From: Microbacterium galbinum
Lineage (GTDB): Bacteria; Actinomycetota; Actinomycetes; Actinomycetales; Microbacteriaceae
Direction: 5' to 3'
Length of the DNA: 64,000 nt
Assembly (NCBI RefSeq): GCF_023101185.1
Contig: NZ_CP078077.1
Coordinates: forward strand, 3,005,630 to 3,069,629
Positions 1-13,585 of the stretch are shown piece after piece. The translations under genes and the position numbers were made by a program. The notes below the pieces were generated by a model. It was not told the origin of the DNA. It made no database searches and was given only the letters and a program-made list of their open reading frames with translations. The number at the start of each line of letters is the position of its first letter. Positions within the stretch are counted from its first letter, which is position 1.

Positions 1-512
1 AGGACGTGGTCCTGCCACTCCCCCGCGATCTCCAGATAGCGCGGGGCGATGCCGATGCGTGTGAAGCCGTTCGCGGCGAGTACCCGCTGGGAGGCGGCGT
101 TGTGCAGCAGCGTCGCCGCCTGCACGCGGTGCAGTCCCAGGGAATCGCGCGCGTGACGGAGCACTGCGGCGACCGCGCGCGTCGCGAGTCCGCGTCTCGT
201 CGAGTCCGCGGCGATCCAGTAGCCCAGATCCCCGCTGAGGAACGGCCCGCGCACGATGCCGTTGAGGTTCATCCTGCCGACGATCCGCTCGTCGGGTGCC
301 GTCACCACGAATCGGATGCTGCGCCCCGTCTGCGCTTCGGCGACGGTGCGGTGTACGTCCCGCTCCTGCCACTCCTCCGTGAAGAACTCCTCGCTGCGAG
401 CGGGTTCCCAGGGAGCGAGGTGGGCACGATCGGCCGCGTACGCGCGCGCGAGAGCAGCGCCGTCGCCCGTGCGGACCGGACGGAGAGTGTGCTCGGGGTC
501 GAGCCGGAACAC
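1..512 (-). CDS. GNAT-family N-acetyltransferase (RimJ/RimL type), 3' end outside window
   Basis: Predicted acetyl-CoA-dependent N-acetyltransferase. The readable 170 residues begin VFRLDPEHTLRPVRTGD and contain the central GNAT strands and the acetyl-CoA pyrophosphate loop (STRRGLATRAV, about residue 104), then the RimJ/RimL-like HRVQAATLLHNAASQRVLAANGF stretch where a neighbouring Asn/Gly-Phe pair is typical. The GTG start (510-512) overlaps the TAG stop of the upstream response regulator by one base (TAGTG), so the two are translationally coupled. The start has no ribosome binding site of its own that I can see. The C-terminus is cut by the window edge. Substrate unknown: ribosomal protein, amino acid or antibiotic acetylation cannot be separated from sequence. 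Confidence 0.85.
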   Translation of the reverse strand, partial: MFRLDPEHTLRPVRTGDGAALARAYAADRAHLAPWEPARSEEFFTEEWQERDVHRTVAEAQTGRSIRFVVTAPDERIVGRMNLNGIVRGPFLSGDLGYWIAADSTRRGLATRAVAAVLRHARDSLGLHRVQAATLLHNAASQRVLAANGFTRIGIAPRYLEIAGEWQDHV

Positions 513-1129
513 TACTTCTTCGGAGCGAGCTGTTCGATGATCGCCTTGGCGACGTCCTGCATCGTGAGACGACGATCCATCGACGCCTTCTGGATCCAGC
601 GGAACGCCTCGGGCTCGCTGAGCCCCATCTTCTCGTTCAGCAGGCCCTTGGCGCGATCGACGAGCTTGCGGGTCTCGAAGCGCTCGACCATGTCGGCGAC
701 CTCGGCCTCGAGCGTGATGATCTGCTCATGGCGCGCCAGTGCGATCTCGATCGCTGGCAGCAGGTCGTTCGGCGTGAACGGCTTGACCACGTAGGCCAGA
801 GCGCCGGCCTCGCTCGCGCGCTCGACGAGTTCCTTCTGGCTGAAGGCGGTCAGCAGCACGACCGGGGCGATGTTGCCCTTGTGCAGCTTCTCGGCGGCGC
901 TGATGCCGTCGAGCTGAGGCATCTTGACGTCCATGATGACGAGGTCGGGACGCAGTTCGGTCGCGAGCGCGACAGCGGTCTCGCCGTCGCCGGCCTCTCC
1001 CACCACGTCGAAGCCGTTGTCGCGGAGGATCTCGACGATGTCGAGACGGATCAGCGATTCGTCCTCGGCGACGACGACGCGTCGGGGTGCGGATGACGTG
1101 GGCTGTTCAGCCAGTTCTTGCTCGGTCAC
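512..1129 (-). CDS. pdtaR: ANTAR-domain response regulator, PdtaR-like
   Basis: 205-aa two-domain response regulator. The N-terminal receiver has the acidic pair E22-D23, phosphoacceptor D67 (VIMDVKMPQLDG), T94 and K116 (VVKPF). The C-terminal about 65 residues (from EAEVADMVERFETRKLVDRAKG) form an ANTAR RNA-binding domain, with the conserved AKGLL and A-F-R-W-I-Q-K-A-S helix. Family knowledge: mycobacterial PdtaR (Rv1626) is phosphorylated by PdtaS, and ANTAR proteins bind tandem hexaloop RNAs to prevent termination. No sensor kinase lies in the window, so the partner is elsewhere. The GTG start is seven bases after a TAGGAT box, suggesting a leaderless mRNA. The GNAT gene follows with a 1-bp overlap. 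Confidence 0.92.
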   Translation of the reverse strand: MTEQELAEQPTSSAPRRVVVAEDESLIRLDIVEILRDNGFDVVGEAGDGETAVALATELRPDLVIMDVKMPQLDGISAAEKLHKGNIAPVVLLTAFSQKELVERASEAGALAYVVKPFTPNDLLPAIEIALARHEQIITLEAEVADMVERFETRKLVDRAKGLLNEKMGLSEPEAFRWIQKASMDRRLTMQDVAKAIIEQLAPKK

Positions 1130-1135
1130 GTACCC

Positions 1136-1141
1136 ATCCTA
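1136..1141 (-). promoter_or_regulatory. -10 box of a predicted leaderless promoter for the PdtaR-like gene
   Basis: Minus strand TAGGAT, then six bases (GGGTAC), then the GTG start. Transcription starting about seven bases after the -10 box would begin on the start codon. No convincing -35 is seen. Confidence 0.5.
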
Positions 1142-1204
1142 CTGGAGTGCGTCTCCGCCACGGCCGTGCGCGTCGGCACGGCGTCGGGACGGCTGCTTCT
1201 GCGC

Positions 1205-1210
1205 TACAGT
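1205..1210 (+). promoter_or_regulatory. Possible -10 box of the tRNA-Leu promoter
   Basis: TACAGT lies 18 bases before the first base of tRNA-Leu, giving a short 5' leader of about 12 nt. No recognisable -35 is seen at the usual distance, so this rests on the hexamer and its position. Confidence 0.35.
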
Positions 1211-1228
1211 CGTAGTCGCGATACACGG

Positions 1229-1311
1229 GCCGGCGTGGCGGAATGGCAGACGCGGAGCACTCAAAATGCTTTGTCCGAAAGGGCGTGTGGGTTCGAGTCC
1301 CACCGCCGGCA
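1229..1311 (+). tRNA. tRNA-Leu (anticodon CAA, reads UUG)
   Basis: 83-nt class II tRNA. The acceptor stem GCCGGCG pairs with CGCCGGC (1304-1310), with discriminator A at 1311. The anticodon arm is GAGCA-CTCAAAA-TGCTT, with anticodon CAA. A long variable arm (GTCCGAAAGGGC region) precedes the T-arm GTGGG-TTCGAGT-CCCAC. CCA is not encoded. It is one of only four plus-strand genes in the window and faces the convergent hydrolase gene ending at 1327. Confidence 0.97.
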
Positions 1312-1326
1312 CACAGACAGATCGAC

Positions 1327-1995
1327 TCATCCCGCCATGAGTTCGAGTTCCTCGACGACCCGCGGATCGGCGAGGATCCGGAAGTGCCCTCCGGTGTCGA
1401 GTCGGACGTTCTTGGCGCCCGGCAGCTCGCTCCCCTCAGGGATGTGCGGGTCGAATCCCGCGTAGATCGAAACGATCCGCGCGTTCGCATCGACGCTGCG
1501 GGAGAGCGCGACGATGCCCGGATCCTCGGGCGAGAACGCACGCAGGGTGCGCGAGGGGATCCGCCTCGCGTAGCGCGAACCGCGGAACGGCGTCGCGACC
1601 GCGAGCATCGCTCGAACGCGAGCGCCCTCCCGCCCGGTCATCACCATCTTCCCGGCAAGTCCCCCTTTGCTATGGGCGACGAGGATCACGTCATGCAGAT
1701 CGTTCTCGTCCAGATAGTCCTCGACGAGCGCCGCCATCTCTGCGACCGGACGCTGGCTGCGCTCCAGCGTCTCGAGCACGTGAACCCTGTGTCCTCGGTC
1801 GTTGAGTCGAGCGACCAGCGGCTCCAGGAATCGCCACGTCTCATAGACACCGGGGAGGATGACCAACGGTGCACGCTCCCCCTCGGCGTAGGCCTCCGCG
1901 CTGCTCCGACTCAGGAACGCGCGCGCCTGCCAGTACCCTGCGTAGGCGTAGTCGGCCGCCCACCAGGCTGCCTTGCGGATCGCGCAGTCCGTCAT
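1327..1995 (-). CDS. Alpha/beta-fold hydrolase (lipase/esterase-like)
   Basis: 222-aa alpha/beta hydrolase. The oxyanion region is PLVILPGVYETW (about 43-54). The nucleophile elbow is VAHSKGG with predicted Ser109. A late acidic residue (FDPHIPEG) and His (TGGHFRIL) could complete the triad. The SKGG elbow resembles triacylglycerol-lipase or acetyltransferase-and-hydrolase families rather than haloalkane dehalogenases. No signal peptide is visible, so it is probably cytoplasmic. Its ATG overlaps the stop of the second hydrolase by four bases (ATGA), so the two form one transcript. Substrate unknown. The gene converges on tRNA-Leu with a 15-base gap. Confidence 0.85.
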   Translation of the reverse strand: MTDCAIRKAAWWAADYAYAGYWQARAFLSRSSAEAYAEGERAPLVILPGVYETWRFLEPLVARLNDRGHRVHVLETLERSQRPVAEMAALVEDYLDENDLHDVILVAHSKGGLAGKMVMTGREGARVRAMLAVATPFRGSRYARRIPSRTLRAFSPEDPGIVALSRSVDANARIVSIYAGFDPHIPEGSELPGAKNVRLDTGGHFRILADPRVVEELELMAG

Positions 1996-2795
1996 CGCTC
2001 CCCGTCATCGCTCGCGAGCGCGCGGGCAGGAGCAACGCCGGCGTGGTCGAGGATCGCTGAGCACACCGCCCGTGGTTCCGAGCGATGCACCACGTGACGA
2101 CCGCCGGGGATCTCGACGAGATGCGAGACGACCGCTCGGTCACGAAGGCGGCGGCACCACGCCGACCCGGCGATGGGATCGTTCAGGCCTCGGATCACCA
2201 GCACCGGCATGAGAAGCCCTCCGACGACGTCCTCCAGCGCGTACCGCAACATGTGCCGCGCCTGTGCGAGGTACCACGGCACCCCGCACCGCAGGTAGTC
2301 CGCGAAGACGAGGGCGTTCGTCGCCGGGCTCTCCCCCACGCTGTCGAGCGCGAGCGCGAACGCCTGGGCAGGGAGCGAACGGTGCTCGTCGTCCGCGACC
2401 GGGCCGATCAGCACCAGGGAACGGACGAGATGCGGCGCGAGGTGGGCGACCTCTGCAGCCCATTGCGCGCCCATCGAGTGCCCCACGAGGATCACGGGGC
2501 CGCCACAGAGGATCGGGAGGAGTTGTATCAGCAGCCGGGCCATCCGACCGATGTCGACATCCTCACGGGGTTTCGGCAACCCGCCGAACCCCGGCAGATC
2601 CACCGCCACGACGGGGGCTTCCGCGGACAGCATCCGCAGAAGGCGTCGATGGTACCGGTGCGACATGCCGATGCCGTGCACCAACACCACCGTCGGGACC
2701 GGCGCGGTCGGGACCAGCGGGTGGTGCCGCGCCGTACCCGTGACGATTCCGAAGACGGTTCCGTCGAGAACGAGACGGCGACGGCGGAGATCCAT
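1992..2795 (-). CDS. Alpha/beta-fold hydrolase
   Basis: 267-aa alpha/beta hydrolase with the classic HG oxyanion motif (VLVHGIGMSHRYHR, from about residue 37), the elbow GHSMGAQ with predicted Ser107, an acid residue in VIRGLNDPIAG, and a catalytic His in PGGRHVVHR. It resembles non-specific epoxide-hydrolase/haloperoxidase-like members. It is unrelated in detail to the smaller hydrolase that follows with an ATGA overlap, so this is co-operonic pairing rather than recent duplication. The ATG start is seven bases after a TAGCGT box, a possible leaderless start, and there is no Shine-Dalgarno sequence. Substrate cannot be inferred. Confidence 0.85.
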   Translation of the reverse strand: MDLRRRRLVLDGTVFGIVTGTARHHPLVPTAPVPTVVLVHGIGMSHRYHRRLLRMLSAEAPVVAVDLPGFGGLPKPREDVDIGRMARLLIQLLPILCGGPVILVGHSMGAQWAAEVAHLAPHLVRSLVLIGPVADDEHRSLPAQAFALALDSVGESPATNALVFADYLRCGVPWYLAQARHMLRYALEDVVGGLLMPVLVIRGLNDPIAGSAWCRRLRDRAVVSHLVEIPGGRHVVHRSEPRAVCSAILDHAGVAPARALASDDGER

Positions 2796-2801
2796 GTTCG
2801 C

Positions 2802-2807
2802 ACGCTA
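2802..2807 (-). promoter_or_regulatory. -10 box of a predicted leaderless promoter for the hydrolase pair
   Basis: Minus strand TAGCGT-GCGAAC-ATG: a TANNNT box exactly six bases before the ATG, with no ribosome binding site in between. The box lies between the pyk terminator and the hydrolase start, consistent with a new transcription unit. Confidence 0.5.
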
Positions 2808-2853
2808 CCCGTGCGAGGCGATGTGCGTCACCGGGTTGACGTGGCGAACGACG

Positions 2854-2881
2854 AAGGGGCGGAGCCGAAGCCCCGCCCCTT
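2854..2881 (-). terminator. Hairpin terminator of pyk
   Basis: 12-bp stem (one G-T wobble) closed by a UUCG tetraloop on the minus strand: arms 2870-2881 and 2854-2865, loop 2866-2869. It lies 13 bases after the pyk stop. There is no long U tract, which is common for terminators in high-GC actinobacteria. Confidence 0.8.
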
Positions 2882-2894
2882 CCAAACCCTCGGG

Positions 2895-4343
2895 TCAGAC
2901 GCCTTCCTTGTAGATGGGAGCAGCGCCGTTGACGGCGTCTCCGACCTTGTGGACGCGGATGTCGTTGGTCGAACCGGCGATTCCGGGAGGGGACCCGGAG
3001 ATGACGACGACCTTGTCGCCCTCGACGGCGAGGCCGTTGGAGAGCAGGTAGTCGTCGACCTGCAGGTACATGAGGTCGGTGTGCTGCACCATCTCGACGA
3101 GCGTCGACTGGATGCCCCAGGTCAGCGCCATACGACGACGGATGTCGGGCTCCGGCGTGAACGCGAGCATCGGGATGCGCGAACGCAGGCGCGACAGGCG
3201 ACGAGCGCTGTCACCGGACTGCGTGAACACGCAGAGGAACTTCGCCTCGACGAACTCCGCGACCTCGAGGGCGGCGAGCGTGATCGCCCCGCCCTGCGTG
3301 CGCGGCTTGGTCGTCAGCGGTGCGATGCGCTCCAGGCCGTGCTCTTCGGTCGACTCGACGATGCGGGCCATGGTCTCGACGGTGACGACCGGATAGTCGC
3401 CGACGCTGGTCTCGCCCGAGAGCATGACGGCATCCGCACCGTCGAGCACGGCGTTGGCGACGTCCGAGGTCTCGGCGCGCGTCGGGACCGGGCTGTTGAT
3501 CATCGACTCGAGCATCTGCGTCGCGACGATGACGGGCTTCGCGTTGCGGCGAGCGAGCTCGACGGCGCGCTTCTGCACGATCGGCACGGCTTCGAGCGGC
3601 AGCTCGACACCCAGGTCGCCGCGGGCGACCATGATGGCGTCGAACGCGTCGACGATGCCCTCGAGCGCGTCGACCGCCTGCGGCTTCTCGACCTTGGCGA
3701 TCACGGGGACGCGCACGCCCTCCTCGGCCATGATCTCGTGCACGCGCGTGACGTCCTCCGCGTTGCGGACGAACGAGAGGGCGATCAGGTCGGCGCCGAT
3801 GCGCAGACCCCACCGGAGGTCCTCTTCGTCCTTCTCGCTCAGCGCCGGAACGTTGACCGCGACGCCGGGGAGGTTGATGCCCTTGTTGTTCGAGACGGCA
3901 CCGGCGACGACGACCTTGGTGGTCACCGTCACGCCGTCGGTCTCGACGACCTCGACGCGCACCTTGCCGTCGTCGATCAGGAGGTAGTCTCCCGGCTTGA
4001 CGTCCTGGGGCAGGCCCTTGAAGGTCGTGCCGGAGATGTCCTTGTTGCCGACGATGTCTTCGGTCGTGATCTTGAAGATGTCGCCCTGGGCGAGCTCGTA
4101 GGGGCCGCCCTCGAACTTGCCCAGACGGATCTTCGGCCCCTGCAGATCGACGAGGATCGCGACCGCGCGTCCCGAGTCCTCTGCGGCGCGCCGCACGTTC
4201 GCGTAGTTGTTCTCGTGCACGGAGTAGTCACCGTGGCTGAGGTTCAGGCGTGCGACATCCACACCGGCGTCGATCAGCGCACGCACGGTCTCATAGGTGG
4301 AAGTTGCGGGGCCCAGGGTGGCGACGATTTTCGCGCGTCTCAA
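2895..4343 (-). CDS. pyk: Pyruvate kinase
   Basis: 482 aa, usual length. Converts phosphoenolpyruvate and ADP to pyruvate and ATP, the last step of glycolysis. Visible landmarks: N-terminal RRAKIVATLGPA, substrate-binding RLNLSHGD, VDLQGPKIR, active-site Lys in IAKVEKPQA, and the metal-binding MVARGDLGVELP signature with QKR following. The C-terminal allosteric domain is complete. The start is a TTG (4341-4343) supported by a GGAGA ribosome binding site five bases upstream; there is no nearby ATG or GTG in frame before the conserved N-terminus. It follows gltD by 53 bp and ends in a strong hairpin terminator. Confidence 0.97.
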   Translation of the reverse strand: MRRAKIVATLGPATSTYETVRALIDAGVDVARLNLSHGDYSVHENNYANVRRAAEDSGRAVAILVDLQGPKIRLGKFEGGPYELAQGDIFKITTEDIVGNKDISGTTFKGLPQDVKPGDYLLIDDGKVRVEVVETDGVTVTTKVVVAGAVSNNKGINLPGVAVNVPALSEKDEEDLRWGLRIGADLIALSFVRNAEDVTRVHEIMAEEGVRVPVIAKVEKPQAVDALEGIVDAFDAIMVARGDLGVELPLEAVPIVQKRAVELARRNAKPVIVATQMLESMINSPVPTRAETSDVANAVLDGADAVMLSGETSVGDYPVVTVETMARIVESTEEHGLERIAPLTTKPRTQGGAITLAALEVAEFVEAKFLCVFTQSGDSARRLSRLRSRIPMLAFTPEPDIRRRMALTWGIQSTLVEMVQHTDLMYLQVDDYLLSNGLAVEGDKVVVISGSPPGIAGSTNDIRVHKVGDAVNGAAPIYKEGV

Positions 4344-4388
4344 CAGATTCTCCAGGGGATAAAGGGATAGAACTCGGGCGACACTGCC

Positions 4389-4415
4389 GGCCTCAGCCTA
4401 CGCGGGCTGAAGGCC
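4389..4415 (-). terminator. Weak hairpin overlapping the gltD stop
   Basis: Inverted repeat with arms 4389-4398 and 4405-4415 (10 bp with one bulged base) and a 6-nt loop. It contains the gltD stop codon and has no U tract. It could attenuate read-through from gltD into pyk, but a chance GC-rich pairing is possible. Confidence 0.35.
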
Positions 4416-5856
4416 GATAGCGACATCGTGCGGCTGAACGGGAGACGGCAGAACGGTGCTGCCCATCAGGTACAGGTCGACGCTCGCGGCCGCGGCGCGG
4501 CCCTCGGCGATGGCCCACACGATGAGCGACTGTCCGCGTCCGGCATCACCCGCGACGAACACGCCCGGGATGGTCGACTCGTAGGTCGCGTCGCGCCGGA
4601 AGGCACCGCGATCGGTGAGCTGCGGACGGGTGTCCTCGGTGAAGCCGTCGGTCTCGGGACCGGTGAAGCCCATTGCGATCAGCACGAGGTCCGCGGGGAT
4701 CTCGCGCTCCGTGCCGCTTTTGGGCACGCGGCGTCCGTCGATGTACTCGGTCTCGGCGACGCGCAGTGCGCGCACCTCTCCGACCTCGTTCGAGAGGAAC
4801 TCCACGGTCGACGCGAGGAACACGCGCTCCCCGCCCTCCTCGTGGGCGGAGGAGACCTCGAACACGGTCGGCATCATCGGCCACGGCTGGTGGTCGGGGC
4901 GCGTGTCGCTCGGCTGCTTACCGATCGCGAGGTTGGTTACGCTCAACGCACCCTGGCGGTGCGCGGTGCCGATGCAGTCGGCTCCGGTGTCTCCACCGCC
5001 GATGACGATGACGTGCTTGCCCTCGGCCGAGATCTGGTCGGTGACCGTGTCTCCGGCGACGGCATGGTTCGACTCGACGAGGTACTCCATGGCGAAGTGC
5101 ACGCCGTCGAGGTCGCGGCCCGGGATCGACAGGTCGCGGGGAACCGTCGAACCGGTGGCGATGACGACCGCGTCGTACCGGGCGCGCAGGTCGGCCCACG
5201 AGATGTCTTTGCCGATCTCGACGCCCGCGCGGAAGCGGGTGCCCTCCTCCTGCATCTGGCGCAGGCGCGACTCGAGCTGCCCCTTCTCCATCTTGAAGTC
5301 CGGGATGCCGTAGCGGAGCAGGCCGCCGATGCGGTCGTCGCGCTCGAAGACGGCGACGGTGTGCCCGGCGCGCGTGAGCTGCTGCGCGGCGGCGAGTCCG
5401 GCCGGGCCGGAACCGACGACCGCGACGGTCTTGCCGGTCAGGCGCTCCGGAGGCTGCGCCTCGACCCATCCCTTGGAGAAGGCCTCGTCGATGATCGAGA
5501 CCTCGATCTGCTTGATCGTCACGGCGGGCTGGTTGATGCCCAGCACGCAGGAGCTCTCGCAGGGCGCCGGGCACAGACGGCCTGTGAACTCCGGGAAGTT
5601 GTTCGTCGCGTGCAGGCGGTCGATCGCCGCGCGGCCTTCGCCGCGCCACGTCAGGTCGTTCCACTCCGGGATCAGGTTGCCCAGCGGGCACCCCGAGTGG
5701 CAGAACGGCACGCCGCAGTCCATGCAACGGCCCGCCTGGCGGCGGAGCACCGCCTTATCGCCCGGCTCGTAGACCTCTTTCCAGTCCATGATGCGGACGG
5801 GAACCGGACGGCGGGCGGGGAGCTCGCGCTCGGTTACCTTCAGAAAGCCTTTGGGA

Positions 5857-5864
<8 letters not shown>
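4398..5864 (-). CDS. gltD: Glutamate synthase (NADPH) small subunit
   Basis: 488 aa, usual length. Transfers electrons from NADPH through FAD and Fe-S clusters to the large subunit for glutamate formation from glutamine and 2-oxoglutarate. The N-terminal cysteine clusters ([16 protein letters not shown], then [12 protein letters not shown]) ligate 4Fe-4S centres. An FAD Rossmann motif ([15 protein letters not shown]) and an NADPH motif ([13 protein letters not shown]) follow, and the C-terminal FAD-binding [17 protein letters not shown] is present. The GTG start overlaps the end of gltB by eight bases, so the two subunits are translationally coupled. pyk lies downstream. Confidence 0.97.
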
Positions 5865-10434
<4,570 letters not shown>

Positions 10435-10525
10435 CAGTTACCGTCCTCAGATATTCAAGTGACACCGGGGACGACGTTGGCCCGCTCGTTCAGTGCAATG
10501 GTTCTCTCGCGCCACGAGGTGGCGG

Positions 10526-11554
10526 CTATCGGGAGCCGTTCTCGCTCGTGGGAGCGGTGCTTGTGGCGGTAGCTCCTGCGGTGACGTCGTCTGCCGGAGG
10601 CTCGCTCACGTCCACGAAGTCAGAGGGATTGTCCTGCGATTGTACATCAGCGTCGTCCTGGTCCTTCCGCGACCGGCCGGGCACGTACGGCGACGGCTCG
10701 AGTCCGGGGTGGCGACGCGTCTGCACGACGAGGATCACGAGACCCACGATGATGCCGAGGATCGCGGCTGCGACGTTGCTTCGCAGGCCGAGGATGATCT
10801 CGCTCGGATCGATGCGGATCGACTCCCAGACGACGCGCCCTGCGCTGTACCAGATGAGGTAGATCGCGAAGAGGCGGCCCCACTGGAAGAACAGCTTGCG
10901 ACCGAGCCACAGCAGCACGATGACGCCCAGGCCGTTCCAGATGACCTCGTAGAGGAAGGTCGGGTGGAAGAGCGTGCCCTCCGGGAGTCCGGGCGGGAAG
11001 GCGCTGTTCGTCGACTCGATCTCGAGTCCCCAGGGCAGATCGGTCGGGAGGCCGAAGAGCTCGTGGTTGAACCAGTTGCCGAACCGGCCCATCGCCTGCG
11101 CGAGGAGCAGTCCCGGCGCGAGGGCGTCGGCGAAGGTCCAGAACCGGATGCCGGTCCACTTGCAGCCGAGGTACGCACCGACTGCACCGCCGATGAGGGC
11201 GCCGAAAATGGCGATGCCACCCTCCCAGATCGCCCAGACGGATCCCGGCTGGAACGGGTTCCAGGTGTTGATGCCCTCGCCGAAGTAGTCGTTCGGGTGG
11301 GTGGCGACGTGGAAGATCCGCGCACCGATGATGGCGAGCGGGACCGCGAGGATCGAGATGTCGATGACGACCCACGGCTCCGCTCCGCGCTTGGTGAGGC
11401 GGTGGTTGGTCAGCAGCGTGGCGACGATGATCCCCGCGATGATGCACAGCGCGTAGTAGTGAATCGTGAGCGGCCCGAGAGTGAAGGACGACACGGGCGG
11501 GCTCGGGATGCTGGTGAGCACGCCGGTGAGGGTGCTGTGGAGCGCGAGGGACAT
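10526..11554 (-). CDS. lgt: Prolipoprotein diacylglyceryl transferase
   Basis: 342-aa polytopic membrane enzyme that transfers diacylglycerol from phosphatidylglycerol to the lipobox Cys of prolipoproteins. Visible signature: MGRFGNWFNHELFG (about residues 150-163), with several hydrophobic segments from residue 25 (HYYALCIIAGIIVATLL) to about 285. The C-terminus is a 55-residue hydrophilic charged tail, longer than in proteobacterial enzymes but usual in actinobacteria. The reading frame is open 453 bases further upstream, but the conserved N-terminus begins at the ATG 11552-11554, next to the trpA stop. A TAGGAT box seven bases before that ATG suggests an additional near-leaderless start within the trp operon. 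Confidence 0.95.
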   Translation of the reverse strand: MSLALHSTLTGVLTSIPSPPVSSFTLGPLTIHYYALCIIAGIIVATLLTNHRLTKRGAEPWVVIDISILAVPLAIIGARIFHVATHPNDYFGEGINTWNPFQPGSVWAIWEGGIAIFGALIGGAVGAYLGCKWTGIRFWTFADALAPGLLLAQAMGRFGNWFNHELFGLPTDLPWGLEIESTNSAFPPGLPEGTLFHPTFLYEVIWNGLGVIVLLWLGRKLFFQWGRLFAIYLIWYSAGRVVWESIRIDPSEIILGLRSNVAAAILGIIVGLVILVVQTRRHPGLEPSPYVPGRSRKDQDDADVQSQDNPSDFVDVSEPPADDVTAGATATSTAPTSENGSR

Positions 11555-11561
11555 GAGTGCG

Positions 11562-11567
11562 ATCCTA
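11562..11567 (-). promoter_or_regulatory. Possible -10 box just before lgt
   Basis: Minus strand TAGGAT followed by seven bases and the lgt ATG. The first three bases are also the trpA stop codon, so part of the match is forced. It fits the leaderless pattern seen elsewhere in the window with one extra base. Confidence 0.3.
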
Positions 11568-12368
11568 CTTCTCGGTGACGGGGCGCGACGACGACGTGCC
11601 GTCGGCCAGGGTTCGGGTGACCTCGGCGAGAGCGTCGAGGCCCCCGTCGCGGAGGGCGCGGACGAGCGCCGTACCGACGATCGCACCGTCGGCGTACTCG
11701 GACACCGCGGCGATCTGCTCGGGCGTGGAGATGCCGATCCCGACGCAGGCACGGGTGGCGCCCTGTGCGCGCAGGCGCCCGACGAGGGTACGGGCGGCGC
11801 GGTCCAGTTCGGCCCGCTCCCCCGTGATTCCCATGGTCGAGACGGTGTAGACGAAACCGGTGGACGAACGCACGACCAGGGCGAGTCGTTCATCGGACGA
11901 GGTCGGCGCGGCGAGGAAGACCCGGTCGAGGCCGGTGCGCTCGCTCGCGGCGATCCACTCGTCGGCGACCTCGGGCGTGATGTCGGGGGTGATGAGCCCC
12001 GCCCCACCGGCGGCGAGCAGGTCGTCGGCGTACCGGTCGACGCCGTACTGCACGACCGGGTTCCAGTAGGTCATGACGAGGACCGGAACATCGGTGGCCG
12101 CGGTGATGGCGCGCAGCGCGGTGAAGAGATCGGCCGTCCGGAAGCCGGCGGCCAGCGCGGCGGTCGTCGCCTCCTGGATGACGGCGCCGTCCATGACCGG
12201 ATCACTGTAGGGCGGTCCGAGCTCGATGATGTCGACCCCGTTGCGGGCGAGGGTGATCGCCGCCTGGATGCTCGTCTCGAGGTCGGGGTAGCCGACCGGG
12301 AGGTAGCCGACGAAGACCTTGCGTCCCTCGGACTCCGCCTTCTCGAAGGCGCGCTCGATGCGACTCAC
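11565..12368 (-). CDS. trpA: Tryptophan synthase alpha chain
   Basis: 267 aa. Cleaves indole-3-glycerol phosphate to indole and glyceraldehyde-3-phosphate, and channels indole to TrpB. The catalytic Glu and Asp lie in [16 protein letters not shown], and the phosphate-binding loops follow ([21 protein letters not shown]). The GTG start (12366-12368) overlaps the trpB TGA in a GTGA junction and precedes the conserved [11 protein letters not shown]. The open frame extends 90 bases further upstream, but that part lies inside trpB. trpC-trpB-trpA-lgt form one transcript. Confidence 0.97.
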   Translation of the reverse strand: MSRIERAFEKAESEGRKVFVGYLPVGYPDLETSIQAAITLARNGVDIIELGPPYSDPVMDGAVIQEATTAALAAGFRTADLFTALRAITAATDVPVLVMTYWNPVVQYGVDRYADDLLAAGGAGLITPDITPEVADEWIAASERTGLDRVFLAAPTSSDERLALVVRSSTGFVYTVSTMGITGERAELDRAARTLVGRLRAQGATRACVGIGISTPEQIAAVSEYADGAIVGTALVRALRDGGLDALAEVTRTLADGTSSSRPVTEK

Positions 12369-13585
12369 TGATCTCCTCCATCGGTCGTCGAGGCGTCGTA
12401 GAGGTCGAAGTAGGTCGCGGCCGTCGCCATGTCCTTGTCCCCGCGTCCCGACAGGCACACCGCGATGACGGCATCCGGTCCGAGTTCGCGTCCGATGCGC
12501 AGCGCACCGGCGAGAGCGTGGGCCGACTCGATGGCCGGGATGATGCCCTCGGTGCGGCTGAGCAGGCGCAGCGCCTGCATCGCCTCGTCATCCGTGGCGG
12601 GGATGTATGCGGCTCGCCCGATGTCGGCGAGCCACGAGTGCTCCGGCCCGACCCCCGGGTAGTCGAGGCCGGCCGAGATCGAGTGGGACTCGACGGTCTG
12701 GCCGTCGCCGTCCTGCAGAACGTAGGTGCGCGAACCGTGGAGCACACCCGGACGGCCGCGCTCGATCGACGCCGCGTGCCGCGGGGTGTCGACGCCGTCG
12801 CCCGCGGCCTCGACGCCGTACAGTCGCACGCCCTCGTCGTCGAGGAACGCGTCGAACATGCCGATCGCGTTGGAGCCCCCGCCGACGCACGCGACGACGG
12901 CGTCCGGAAGGCGTCCGACCTCGGAGAGGAGCTGCTCGCGCGCCTCTTCGCCGATGATCTTCTGGAAGTCTCGGACCATCGCCGGGAACGGGTGCGGACC
13001 CGCGGCGGTGCCGAAGATGTAGTTGGTGGTCTCGACCGAGGCGACCCAGTCGCGGTAGGCGTCGTTGATCGCGTCCTTCAGGGTGCGCGAGCCCGAGGTC
13101 ACCGCGACGACCTCTGCACCGAGCAGCCGCATGCGCGCGACGTTGAGCGCCTGGCGCTCGGTGTCGACCTCGCCCATGTAGATCGTGCACTCGAGTCCGA
13201 AGAGCGCGGCGGCGGTGGCGGTGGCGACTCCGTGCTGCCCGGCACCGGTCTCGGCGATGACGCGGGTCTTGCCCAGGCGCTTCGTCAGCAGCGCCTGCCC
13301 CAGAACGTTGTTGATCTTGTGCGAACCCGTGTGGTTGAGGTCCTCGCGCTTGAGGAAGACGCGCGCTCCCCCGGCGTGCTCGGCGAAGCGCGGCACCTCG
13401 GTGAGGATCGACGGGCGTCCGGCGTAGGAGGTCAGGAGCCCGGCGAGTTCTGCACGGAACTCCGGATCGGCGACCGCGGCCTCGTAGGCCGCCGTCAGTT
13501 CGTCGATCGCCGCGATGAGCGATTCCGGCATGTACCGGCCACCGAAGCTTCCGAAGTACGGACCATGCTGTTCACGCAGGCTCAT
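12365..13585 (-). CDS. trpB: Tryptophan synthase beta chain
   Basis: 406 aa, usual length. PLP enzyme that condenses indole with L-serine to give tryptophan. The PLP lysine lies in [11 protein letters not shown] (about residue 96). The phosphate-binding glycine-rich loop is [10 protein letters not shown], and the C-terminal CLSGRGDKD motif is present. The N-terminus ([14 protein letters not shown]) is typical of the TrpB1 type that pairs with TrpA. The start overlaps the trpC stop (ATGA) and the end overlaps trpA (GTGA), so the three are expected to be made in fixed ratio. Confidence 0.98.
   Translation of the reverse strand: MSLREQHGPYFGSFGGRYMPESLIAAIDELTAAYEAAVADPEFRAELAGLLTSYAGRPSILTEVPRFAEHAGGARVFLKREDLNHTGSHKINNVLGQALLTKRLGKTRVIAETGAGQHGVATATAAALFGLECTIYMGEVDTERQALNVARMRLLGAEVVAVTSGSRTLKDAINDAYRDWVASVETTNYIFGTAAGPHPFPAMVRDFQKIIGEEAREQLLSEVGRLPDAVVACVGGGSNAIGMFDAFLDDEGVRLYGVEAAGDGVDTPRHAASIERGRPGVLHGSRTYVLQDGDGQTVESHSISAGLDYPGVGPEHSWLADIGRAAYIPATDDEAMQALRLLSRTEGIIPAIESAHALAGALRIGRELGPDAVIAVCLSGRGDKDMATAATYFDLYDASTTDGGDQ

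Noticed and set aside
1992..2795. The two adjacent alpha/beta hydrolases as a recent tandem duplication
   Set aside because: Different lengths and elbows (HSKGG against HSMGA) and no alignable stretches outside the fold motifs.
11555..12007. 151-residue N-terminal extension of lgt
   Set aside because: The extension is a shadow frame within trpA, Ser/Arg/Pro-rich without motif; Lgt begins at the ATG 11552-11554.
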